Shown here one piece after another: positions 6,748 to 13,196 of a DNA stretch of 17,343 bases (the first letter of the stretch is position 1; every line of letters begins with the position of its first letter). Made by a program: the position numbers and the translations under genes. The DNA lies in NCBI GenBank assembly GCA_052143655.1, contig JBKQSL010000467.1, positions 1-17,343 on the forward strand. The letters run 5' to 3'. The notes under the pieces are model-generated. The model did no database searches, was not told where the DNA came from, and was given only the letters and a program-made list of their open reading frames with translations. Source of the stretch: CAVSUR01 sp052143655. GTDB lineage: Bacteria; Actinomycetota; Actinomycetes; Streptosporangiales; Streptosporangiaceae.

Positions 6748-7362
6748 CTACAGCTGGCCCCAGGGGGCGGCCAGCTGCACGGTGGCCAGCGCCAGGATCA
6801 CGCCGCCCGCCAGCGCGGCGGCCAGCAGCAGGTACCGGGTCCGGGCGCCGGCCAGCACCCGGACCGCCCGGTCGGCTGGCCGGGCGGCCAGCAGCCGCGG
6901 CAGCCGCGGCGCGTACCAGAGCACGTGGATGGTCATGGCGCCGAACCACAGGATGAAAAAGCCCTTGTGCAGCAGCAGCCACGGGCCGTAGTGCCCCGGC
7001 CCGGTCAGGGCGAGGACGACGCCGGTGCCGAGCACGCCCACTGTGGTGATGATCACCACCGGGCCGAGCAGCCGCAGCAGCGGGGCGGGCGGCCCCTTGC
7101 GGACATACGGTGCCGCGCCGGTGTAATACCGAAAGAAGCGGTAGACAGTCGAGTACATCTTCAGCAGCACCGGCCCGATGATCAGCATGCCGAGGAAGAA
7201 GTGCAGAGTGATCAGCTGGTGCACCCGCAAGATGGTGACGCCCTCGGCGGCGAGCAGCAGGAGCAGCACCGCCCCGGTCATCGCAGTCAGCCGCTCGTTG
7301 CCTTCCGCGCCGCCGGTTGTCTCGGCGGCACGGCGGTGCCGCGGCTTGTCGATCACGCTCAC
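6748..7362 (-). CDS. b-type-cytochrome-like integral membrane protein
   Basis: The 204-residue protein has hydrophobic segments at about 28-46, 51-70, 98-119, 130-150 and 176-196. Histidines lie in or beside the membrane segments (His48, His54 in LHFFLG, His124, His132 in LLLHKG and His146 in TIHVLWY), which suits haem b binding as in cytochrome b561-like or Ni/Fe-hydrogenase-b-type folds. The start is GTG at 7362, with a weak GGAG 12 nt upstream; a second GTG lies two codons later. It is the last gene of the leftward redox set, 18 nt after the ferredoxin stop, and would pass electrons between the ferredoxin/flavoprotein side and the membrane. Haem content and partner are inferred. Confidence 0.75.
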   Translation of the reverse strand: MSVIDKPRHRRAAETTGGAEGNERLTAMTGAVLLLLLAAEGVTILRVHQLITLHFFLGMLIIGPVLLKMYSTVYRFFRYYTGAAPYVRKGPPAPLLRLLGPVVIITTVGVLGTGVVLALTGPGHYGPWLLLHKGFFILWFGAMTIHVLWYAPRLPRLLAARPADRAVRVLAGARTRYLLLAAALAGGVILALATVQLAAPWGQL

Positions 7363-7380
7363 TGTCGGCTCGCGCTCCGT

Positions 7381-7704
7381 TCAGGTTGCGGGCGGCCGGG
7401 ACGGCCGCCGGTCTTCGGCCGGCATCTGGCCCGGTGCAGGCCGGGCCGGGCGGGCTAGGTTCTGCTGGGTCTGGTGGCCCCGGCCCGGATGCTGGCCGGT
7501 GAGCCGCTGCCGGCTGAGGATCAGCGCCAGCGTGGGGCAGCCGTGCACCGCCCGGCGGGCGTGCCCGGCCAGGCCGTGCGGCACCTCGGCGGCCAGCAGG
7601 ATCGGGTAGCCCCACTCGTCCAGCTCGATCAGCTCAGGCAGCAGGTCGGCGCACAGCCCGTGGCCGTCGCAGGCGATCGGGTCCAGGCGCAGCTGCAGGC
7701 TCAT
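7381..7704 (-). CDS. Ferredoxin, [3Fe-4S] CxxHxxC type, with basic C-terminal tail
   Basis: The 107-residue cytoplasmic electron carrier has Cys12-DGHGL-Cys18 and HGCP (Cys56). His15 stands where a [4Fe-4S] ferredoxin has its extra cysteine, the pattern seen in actinobacterial ferredoxins that serve cytochromes P450. The core (1-65) is followed by about 40 residues rich in Gln, Arg and Pro that most members lack. The ATG overlaps the flavoprotein stop as ATGA and has GGAGGG 6 nt upstream (7711-7716). No P450 gene is present here, so its partner is more likely the NuoF-like flavoprotein encoded just before it. Confidence 0.9.
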   Translation of the reverse strand: MSLQLRLDPIACDGHGLCADLLPELIELDEWGYPILLAAEVPHGLAGHARRAVHGCPTLALILSRQRLTGQHPGRGHQTQQNLARPARPAPGQMPAEDRRPSRPPAT

Positions 7705-9095
7705 GACCAGCCCTCCGTCGCGCGGCCGCGGGGGACCGGCAGCGCCGCCGCGGGCGGCCGGCCGCGGGCCGCGCTGGCGCAGCGGCGCTGCGACAGGTGC
7801 GCGTGCACATCGGCGGCGAACGCGGTCAGCGCGGTCGCCGCCAGCCGGACCGCGCCGTCCGGATGACGGCAGGCGCCGCGGCCCTCGATCACGCCGAGCC
7901 GGCGCGACAGCCGGTCCAGCACCTGGCCCTGCGGCCGCCCGGCCGCCAGCTGGGCGAAGTCGTCGGCCACCGCGGGCAGCCCGAAGGTGCACGGGCCGCA
8001 CTGCTGCGCGCTCTCCCGGGCCAGGTAGGCCAGCACCCGGGCGGTCTCGGCCAGCCCGCAGCTACCGGGCGGCAGCACCACGATCACCCCGGCGCCGGGC
8101 GAGGCGCCCGCCCGCTTCAGGTCCTCGGCGGCCAGCGGCACCGCGGCGATGCCCTCGATGTCCTGCCAGGAACCGAAGTAGCCGCCGAGCAGCAGGTGAG
8201 AGGCCGCGCCGCTCGCCCCGCACAGGGTGAGCACCTCGCCGACGGGCGTGCCCACTTCCAGCTCGTAGACGCCTGGCTCGGCGACCGCGCCGGAGATCGT
8301 GGCCAGCATGGTGCCCGGTGCGTGCGGCCGTCCGGCCTCGCGGAACCAGTGCGGGCCGTACCGGGCGATCAGTGCGATGTGCGCCAGCGTCTCGACGTTG
8401 TCGATGAGCGTGGGGCGGCGTCGCACGCCCTTCTCGAACGGTCGCGGCGGGACGGTGGACGGCACCGCCTCGCCGCCGTTCAGCCAGCGGACCAGGGCGG
8501 TTTCCTCGCTCGCCACGTACCGGTGCGGGAGGGCCTGCACCTGCACAGGTATCCGGTCCGCTCCGGCCTGCCGGCGCTCGGCGGCGGCCGCGGTCATCAG
8601 CTCGACCAGCCACGGGCGGTCCCGGGCCAGGCACAGGTGCACTTCGTCCGCGCCGACCGCCTCGGCCGCGAGCGCCGCGCCGTCGAGCACCAGATGCGGC
8701 GCGCGGGTCATCAGCGCCTGGTCCTTCTCGCTGGCGGGCTCGCCTTCCATCCCGTTGGCAACGACGATCGCAGGCCCCCGCCGCGCGGCGACGGACCGCA
8801 GCTTGGTGCCGGTCGGGAAGGCGGCACCGCCGCGGCCGGTCAGCCCGGCCTCGGCCACGGCGTCGATCAGCGCGGCGCCGCCGCGGCGGCCGCCGGATCG
8901 CGGCAGCGGCCCGTACAGGCCGACGTGCCCGGCCAGGCTGGCCGCGTGCTCCCCGGTCTGCCAGCCCGCGGTCAGCCGGACCGGGGACGGCCGGGCCGGG
9001 GACGGCCGGACGGTTGTGCGCTGCCCGGTGGTGCGCTGCCCGGCGGCCTGCGGCTCGGTGATGGGGCCACCCGCGGCGGCGTGCCCGGCGGTCAT
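7701..9095 (-). CDS. NuoF-like SLBB-domain flavoprotein (NADH dehydrogenase 51-kDa subunit homologue)
   Basis: The 464-residue protein resembles the NADH-, FMN- and iron-sulfur-binding subunit of complex I. It shows the glycine-rich motif GRGGAAFPTGTK (87-98), NGMEGEPASEKDQ (114-126), ASEETALVRWLNGGE (195-209), an SLBB segment (about 262-295) and a C-terminal iron-sulfur region with Cys366, Cys369 and Cys409. In NuoF this region starts ESCGxCxPC; here it reads ESAQQCGPC, so the first cysteine is replaced by alanine. The first 60 residues are low-complexity, partly from 15-bp repeats. The ATG overlaps the upstream stop as ATGA. With no other complex I gene nearby, it probably takes electrons from NAD(P)H and passes them to the ferredoxin or the membrane haem proteins. 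That direction is inferred. Confidence 0.88.
   Translation of the reverse strand: MTAGHAAAGGPITEPQAAGQRTTGQRTTVRPSPARPSPVRLTAGWQTGEHAASLAGHVGLYGPLPRSGGRRGGAALIDAVAEAGLTGRGGAAFPTGTKLRSVAARRGPAIVVANGMEGEPASEKDQALMTRAPHLVLDGAALAAEAVGADEVHLCLARDRPWLVELMTAAAAERRQAGADRIPVQVQALPHRYVASEETALVRWLNGGEAVPSTVPPRPFEKGVRRRPTLIDNVETLAHIALIARYGPHWFREAGRPHAPGTMLATISGAVAEPGVYELEVGTPVGEVLTLCGASGAASHLLLGGYFGSWQDIEGIAAVPLAAEDLKRAGASPGAGVIVVLPPGSCGLAETARVLAYLARESAQQCGPCTFGLPAVADDFAQLAAGRPQGQVLDRLSRRLGVIEGRGACRHPDGAVRLAATALTAFAADVHAHLSQRRCASAARGRPPAAALPVPRGRATEGWS
8981..9045 (-). repeat. Two adjacent pairs of 15-bp repeats in the flavoprotein N-terminus
   Basis: Units at 8981-8995 and 8996-9010 differ at one base and encode PSPAR/PSPVR. 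Units at 9016-9030 and 9031-9045 differ at one base and encode QRTTG/QRTTV. All lie in the non-conserved N-terminal extension, ahead of the FMN-binding core. Confidence 0.8.
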
Positions 9096-10198
9096 GAGTC
9101 CGCCGCCGGGCCGGTGCTGATCTGCCCGGTGGCCCGCGTGCCGTGCACGGCGAGGAGGATATGCGCCTGGGTCGTGCTGCCGTCCGGCGCGTGCAAAGTC
9201 GCCGCGAGCTGCTGCCCGTTCAGCGAGGTGACCGGGCCGGCGTAGCCCGACGGGCTCCGGCCGATCCGCACGTTGCCGCCGGCCAGTGACACGCCGGCGC
9301 CGGCCGGCGACCCGTGCAGCACCACCTGCAGGTGCTCGGGCCGGGCGCCGCTGGTGGTCGCGCTGACCGTGATAGTGACCAGGCCGCCTGGCTGGGGGGT
9401 GCGGCGCGCCCGCCCGCGGAACGGCGTGTCGTGCAGCGCGGGCACGGCGCTGCTGCTGCTGCCAGTGCCGGAACTGCCGGAGCCGCTCGCCGGGGCGGTC
9501 GTGCTGCCGAGCAGCTTCGCGGGCGTGCCCGCGCGCACCGCCCAGCCCGGCTGCAGCGGCCCGGCCAGCACGAACAACGCGGTAGCCAGCGGCACCGCGA
9601 CCACGCCGCCGAGCGCGGCGAGCCTGGCGGGTGAGCTGGTCACGTCGGCCAGCCGCCAGATCACGGCCCCGGCGACGGCTGCCAGGCAGACGGCGTCGAT
9701 GCCGAGCAGCCAGGGGAGCCGGCTGTCGGTCCCGGTGCCCAGCGCGTGCCACAGGGCCACCGGCCAGCTGGCGTAGGCAAGCCAGTGCACGGCGCGCCAG
9801 GCCCGGTAGCCGAGACGGTCCCGCAGCAGGCTGGTGATCACCACCGCGAGCATCAGGTCGAACGCCACCGTGCCCAGGCTCAGCCACAGGGGCCGGTAGC
9901 TGCTGGTGAACGGCAGCAGGGCCGAGGCCAGGCCGATCGAGACGTAGGAGTCGGCCACCGTCGTCAGCACGTGCACGACCACGAACCCGACCGCGAGCAG
10001 CGAGATGTTGCGGTGCAGGCCGGCGGTGACCACTCGCGGCCAGTTCGCCGCGGCGAACCGGGCGGTGCCCGCCACGCCGAGTGCCACCGTGGCGGTGAGC
10101 AGGATGAAGGCGACCACCCCGGTGGCGCGGGTGGCATACCACAGCGGGCTCGGCCCGGCCCCGGCAGCGACGAGCAGCTGCCCTGATGCGCTGGTCAC
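9092..10198 (-). CDS. Ferric-reductase-like di-haem membrane protein with extracytoplasmic C-terminal domain
   Basis: The 368-residue protein has about six membrane segments (near 22-42, 62-80, 106-124, 137-152, 164-182, 194-213). His62 and His76 on one helix and His138 and His151 on another, spaced 14 and 13 residues apart, form the bis-haem pattern of the ferric-reductase/NOX transmembrane domain. The cytoplasmic FAD/NAD domain of classical reductases is missing; electrons could come instead from the separately encoded NuoF-like protein. After a Ser/Gly linker (235-252) comes a beta-rich domain of about 110 residues, predicted outside the membrane. The GTG at 10198 overlaps the upstream stop as GTGA and its own stop overlaps the next start as ATGA. 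The final acceptor (metal, oxygen, quinone or another protein) cannot be read from the sequence. Confidence 0.85.
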   Translation of the reverse strand: MTSASGQLLVAAGAGPSPLWYATRATGVVAFILLTATVALGVAGTARFAAANWPRVVTAGLHRNISLLAVGFVVVHVLTTVADSYVSIGLASALLPFTSSYRPLWLSLGTVAFDLMLAVVITSLLRDRLGYRAWRAVHWLAYASWPVALWHALGTGTDSRLPWLLGIDAVCLAAVAGAVIWRLADVTSSPARLAALGGVVAVPLATALFVLAGPLQPGWAVRAGTPAKLLGSTTAPASGSGSSGTGSSSSAVPALHDTPFRGRARRTPQPGGLVTITVSATTSGARPEHLQVVLHGSPAGAGVSLAGGNVRIGRSPSGYAGPVTSLNGQQLAATLHAPDGSTTQAHILLAVHGTRATGQISTGPAADS

Positions 10199-10575
10199 GA
10201 GCCGCCCGAGACGACCTGGGCGGGGGAGGACGGGGCGGGGGCGGGGGGCTGCGGTGCCCGGGCCAGCTTGGGCCGGGCGTGATGACCGTGCCCGGCCCCG
10301 GTAGTCCCGGCCGGGGCCCCGGTAGCCGGCTGGCTGCCCGTGCCGCCTGAGCTGCCCGTCCCGCCCGTGCCGCTGGCCTGATTTCCGGTGCTGCCCGGCT
10401 GGCTGCCCGTGCCGCCCGACGGTGGCGCGCTGTGCCCCGGGATGGCCTGCGCGAAGGCTACGCCGAGACCGAGCGAGGCGGCCGCGGCCCCGCTGCCGAT
10501 CCACAGCGAGATGCGGCGCGTGCGTGCGAGCATCTCGTCGCGGCGCGCGGTGGCGCGCCTGGCCGGCCATCGCAT
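10195..10575 (-). CDS. Small single-pass membrane protein with Gly/Ser/Thr/Pro-rich tail
   Basis: The 126-residue protein has a basic N-terminus (MRWPARRATARRDEMLARTRR), one membrane segment or uncleaved signal (about 22-44) and an exported-looking tail with repeated GGTGSQP elements, a His cluster (GHGHH, 96-99) and a Pro-rich end. The ATG at 10575 is preferred because GAGGAGGG lies 11 nt upstream; a start at codon 15 (MLARTRR) is possible. No enzymatic domain is recognised. It is the first gene of the redox set and overlaps the ferric-reductase-like gene by 4 nt, so it may be an accessory or metal-handling partner of that protein. That role is a guess from context. Confidence 0.72.
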   Translation of the reverse strand: MRWPARRATARRDEMLARTRRISLWIGSGAAAASLGLGVAFAQAIPGHSAPPSGGTGSQPGSTGNQASGTGGTGSSGGTGSQPATGAPAGTTGAGHGHHARPKLARAPQPPAPAPSSPAQVVSGGS

Positions 10576-10668
10576 GACTGGGCCATCCCTCCTCGGACTG
10601 GTGCGCGCTGACGGCTTCGCGCGGCCGGACAGCCCCGCGTCGTCCTCACCGGATGCCGCCCGGGGCTC

Positions 10669-10698
10669 CGCTGCCCGGGCTCCGTTGCCCGGGCAGCG
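10669..10698 (-). terminator. Strong hairpin: terminator of the kinase operon or leader attenuator
   Basis: The arms CGCTGCCCGGGC (10669-10680) and GCCCGGGCAGCG (10687-10698) are perfect 12-bp complements around a 6-nt loop. There is no clear U-tract. It lies about 270 nt after the sensor-kinase stop and 94 nt before the first redox gene on the same strand, so it could end the upstream transcript or regulate read-through. Confidence 0.5.
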
Positions 10699-10710
10699 CT
10701 TTCCGGGCTC

Positions 10711-10770
10711 TGCTGCCCGCGGGCCTCGTCGCCCGGGTCCTGCTGCCCGCGGGCCTCGTCGCCCGGGGTC
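10711..10770. repeat. 30-bp tandem direct repeat, two units
   Basis: Positions 10711-10740 and 10741-10770 share 27 identical bases from their start and then diverge. Each unit contains the self-complementary core CCCGCGGG. It lies in the leader region of the redox operon. Confidence 0.85.
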
Positions 10771-10865
10771 CTGCCGCCCATGCCTGGCGGCCGGCACCCG
10801 GCCTGCGCCAGAAGCCTGCTCGGCAGGACTGATCTTCAGCTTGCCCGTTCGGGTGCATGGGACCG

Positions 10866-10882
10866 GTTCAGGAATCGTTCAG
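10866..10882 (+). promoter_or_regulatory. GTTCAG-N5-GTTCAG direct repeat, candidate OmpR-family response-regulator box
   Basis: Two exact GTTCAG hexamers start at 10866 and 10877, a period of 11 bp. Tandem 11-bp repeats are the usual target form of OmpR/PhoB-family regulators, and Streptomyces PhoP boxes are built on GTTCA units. It lies between the kinase gene and the redox operon, so the regulator encoded at 12349-13047 is the obvious candidate. Binding is inferred. Confidence 0.55.
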
Positions 10883-10966
10883 AACTGGCAAACATGGGTC
10901 AGCCGCACGGTTGAAATCCGCTGCCGGGCCTGCCCCTGCGGGCCGGCCCGGGTCACCGCGGCCAGC

Positions 10967-12349
10967 TCAGCGGGGGTCGGGCCGCTGCCGTCCGCGGCCG
11001 CCGCCGACGTGCTCGCGGGCCGCCGCCGGCAGGTCGATGGTCACGGTCAGGCCGCCTCCCGGCGTGTCGGACAGGGCCGCCGAGCCACCGCTGGACGTGG
11101 CGAGCCGGTCTACGATCGCCAGGCCCAGGCCGGTACCGCCAGAGGTTGATGAGGCAAAGCGGCGGAAGGCGGTCCGCTGCTGCTGCTGCGTCATGCCCGG
11201 CCCGTCGTCGGCTACGGTGATCGTGGTCCAGTTCCCGGCTGGCTGCGCGGCGACCCGCACGGTGCCGCCGGACGGCACCGCGTCCAGGGCGTTAGCCAGC
11301 AGGTTGTCGATGATCTGCTCGAGGTGCCCCTCGCCGAGCCGGGCTGCGGCGGGCTGCAGTCCGGCCGTGCTCAGCGTGACCTCCCGCTCCTCGGCCGCGG
11401 GCCGCCAGGCGGCCACCCGGTCACACAGCACCGCGTCCACTGCCACCTGCACCGGCTGGGTGGTCACGTTCTCCGCCCTTGCCACCGCCAGCAGGCCGTT
11501 GACCATCCGCCCCAGCCGCGCAATCTCCTCCTGCGCGCCCGCCAGCTCCTCGGCCATCGCGTCGCCGCCATCCTGCGCCAGCACGTCCAGCCGCAGCCGC
11601 AGCGCGGCCAGCGGGGTCCGCAGCTGGTGGGACACATCCGCCATCATCGCCCGGTGGCCGTGCACGAGTGCCTGCAGCCGCGCCGCCATGGTGTTGAAGT
11701 TGGCCGCCAGCTGGCGGACCTCCCCGGGCCCCTGCCCGGCTGCGGCCCTGGTGTCCAGGGCGCCATCGCCCAGCTGGCGGGCGGCGGTCCCCAGTGCGGC
11801 CAGCGGCCGGCTGACCCAGCGGGCCAGCGCGGTGCCGATCAGTGCTGCGGCTAGCAGGCCTCCGGCTGCCACCAGGGCCAGCCAGCCCCAGATCACGTCG
11901 ATCCGGTGATCCAGGACCTCGGCGGGCCGGGACAGCGCCACGGCGCCGACCACCGAGCCGCCATCGCTGCTGACGGAAGCTACCGCCACCAGCCGGTCGG
12001 TGGCCGGGTAGAGCCGGGTCGGCGTCCCGGCCAGCGCCAGCCGGATCCGCCCTGCTGGCACCGTCGGCCGGACCGGGGTGCTGGTCACCAGCCGGCCGGC
12101 TGAGTTGTAGACCGCCACCAGGTCGCCGGCCCTGGCCAGCTCGGTGACCGACCGGGTCAGCGCCGGCCCCCTGGCGTGATCGGCCAGCTGCTCCTCGGCC
12201 ACGTTGCTGAGCGTCTTCGCAGCGTCGCGCGTCTCGTCCTGGAAGTCGCGCCGGTCCTGGCTGGCGGTGATCAGCCCGAGCGGCACGCCGGTGATCGCGA
12301 GCAGGACCGTGATCAGCGCCAGGACCGTCAGCACGATCCGGCGCGTCAT
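10967..12349 (-). CDS. Two-component sensor histidine kinase
   Basis: The 460-residue membrane kinase has a first membrane helix (about 5-28), an extracytoplasmic sensor domain (about 30-150), a second helix (152-175), HAMP (176-230), a HisKA box MADVSHQLRTPLAALRL with the phospho-acceptor His241, and an ATPase domain with N-box IIDNLLANALDA (347-358), G1 DDGPGM (381-386) and G2 GGTGLGLAIV (404-413). It autophosphorylates and passes phosphate to the response regulator encoded just upstream. The ATG shares one base with the regulator stop (TGATG) and has GAGGG nearby, so the pair is translationally coupled. The sensor domain has no recognised ligand motif. The redox operon lies downstream on the same strand and is the likely target. 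Confidence 0.95.
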   Translation of the reverse strand: MTRRIVLTVLALITVLLAITGVPLGLITASQDRRDFQDETRDAAKTLSNVAEEQLADHARGPALTRSVTELARAGDLVAVYNSAGRLVTSTPVRPTVPAGRIRLALAGTPTRLYPATDRLVAVASVSSDGGSVVGAVALSRPAEVLDHRIDVIWGWLALVAAGGLLAAALIGTALARWVSRPLAALGTAARQLGDGALDTRAAAGQGPGEVRQLAANFNTMAARLQALVHGHRAMMADVSHQLRTPLAALRLRLDVLAQDGGDAMAEELAGAQEEIARLGRMVNGLLAVARAENVTTQPVQVAVDAVLCDRVAAWRPAAEEREVTLSTAGLQPAAARLGEGHLEQIIDNLLANALDAVPSGGTVRVAAQPAGNWTTITVADDGPGMTQQQQRTAFRRFASSTSGGTGLGLAIVDRLATSSGGSAALSDTPGGGLTVTIDLPAAAREHVGGGRGRQRPDPR

Positions 12350-13047
12350 CAGCCCTCGCCGAGCCGGAACCCGCGGCCGTACACGGTCTCGATCAGGCCT
12401 GGCCGGCCCAGCTTGCGGCGCAGCGCGGCGACGTGCACGTCCAGCACCTTCGTCGGCCCGTACCAGTGTGAGTCCCAGGCGCTTTCCAGGATCTCCTGGC
12501 GGCTGACTACCCGCCCGGGATCAGCGGTCAGGCATTCGAGGATGTCGAACTCCTTCGGCGTCAGCGCTATCTCGGCCCCGGCCACGCTGACCCGGCGGGT
12601 CCGCAGGTCGACCGTCAGGGGCCCGTGCCGGATCACCTCGCCCTCGGGCCGCACCCGGCGCAGCACCGCCCGGATCCGGGCCTGCAGCTCGGCCAGCCCG
12701 AACGGCTTGACCAGGTAATCGTCGGCCCCCGCGTCCAGGGCCAGCACCCGGTCGGTTTCCTCCCCGTGTGCGGTCACCACGATGATGGCCGCCGCTGACC
12801 GCTCCCGGAGCTGGCGGCAGATCTGCACGCCGTCGGCGTCGGGCAGCTCAAGATCCAGCAGCACCACGTCGGCGCCCGGACGGGCCAGCGCCTCCGCGCC
12901 GGTGATCACGTGATCCACCCGGTAACCGGCCCTGGTCAGCCCGCGCACCAGCTGGGTGGCGATGCCCTGATCATCCTCCACGACCAGCACGCTGGGGCCG
13001 GCTGCCGCCAGCACGCTTCCGGCGGGCCCGTCACTCGGCGTTGTCAT
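12349..13047 (-). CDS. OmpR/PhoB-family response regulator
   Basis: The 232-residue protein has a receiver domain (about 18-133) with the acidic pocket Glu24/Asp25/Asp26, phospho-acceptor Asp65 in VVLLDLELPD, Thr92 and Lys114 in LVKPF, followed by a winged-helix DNA-binding domain (about 140-230) ending LDVHVAALRRKLGRPG and VYGRGFRL. It carries an N-terminal extension of about 17 residues. No Shine-Dalgarno precedes the ATG; instead TACCTT lies 7 nt upstream, which suggests a leaderless transcript. It is first in a two-gene operon with the sensor kinase. The GTTCAG direct repeat at 10866-10882 is a candidate binding site. Confidence 0.95.
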   Translation of the reverse strand: MTTPSDGPAGSVLAAAGPSVLVVEDDQGIATQLVRGLTRAGYRVDHVITGAEALARPGADVVLLDLELPDADGVQICRQLRERSAAAIIVVTAHGEETDRVLALDAGADDYLVKPFGLAELQARIRAVLRRVRPEGEVIRHGPLTVDLRTRRVSVAGAEIALTPKEFDILECLTADPGRVVSRQEILESAWDSHWYGPTKVLDVHVAALRRKLGRPGLIETVYGRGFRLGEG

Positions 13048-13054
13048 GGCATAA

Positions 13055-13060
13055 AAGGTA
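13055..13060 (-). promoter_or_regulatory. Candidate leaderless -10 box (TACCTT) for the response-regulator gene
   Basis: The minus strand reads TACCTT, matching TANNNT, then 7 nt and the ATG at 13047. No ribosome-binding sequence is present. This is the usual layout of leaderless transcripts in actinobacteria. No clear -35 was found. Confidence 0.45.
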
Positions 13061-13109
13061 GGCCAGCGGGCCGGCTGCCGCGTGCCGGGCGCGGTATCTG
13101 GTCCTGACG

Positions 13110-13147
13110 GACGGCGCCGGCCGGGTCAGCGCGCGGCCGGCGCCGTC
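13110..13147 (-). terminator. Strong 13-bp hairpin after the guaB1-peptidase operon
   Basis: GACGGCGCCGGCC (13110-13122) and GGCCGGCGCCGTC (13135-13147) are perfect complements around a 12-nt loop, 50 nt after the peptidase stop. There is no U-tract, as is common in high-GC actinobacteria. A second, 7-bp stem lies closer to the stop (13164-13170 with 13177-13183). Confidence 0.55.
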
Positions 13148-13196
13148 ACCGCGGGGTCGGCCGGGCCGGCCTCCTCGCCGGCCTGCCAGCCAGCAG

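Larger units (their letters stand above)
10576..10966. other. 391-bp intergenic leader between the two-component system and the redox operon
   Basis: No convincing gene is seen here. It holds, from the redox-operon side, a strong hairpin (10669-10698), a 30-bp tandem repeat (10711-10770), and a GTTCAG direct repeat (10866-10882) in a less GC-rich stretch, where the operon promoter most likely lies. If so, the operon mRNA has a leader of roughly 270 nt. Confidence 0.6.

Noticed and set aside
7381..7704. A cytochrome P450 system around the ferredoxin
   Set aside because: The ferredoxin type often serves P450s, but no P450 or ferredoxin reductase gene is encoded in the window.
7701..9095. Part of a complex I (nuo) operon
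   Set aside because: No other nuo subunit is nearby, and the surrounding genes encode haem membrane proteins and a ferredoxin instead.
10195..10797. Longer 200-residue version of the small membrane protein
   Set aside because: The extra 74 residues are low-complexity, partly encoded by the 30-bp repeat and the hairpin region, and the inner ATG at 10575 has a Shine-Dalgarno sequence.
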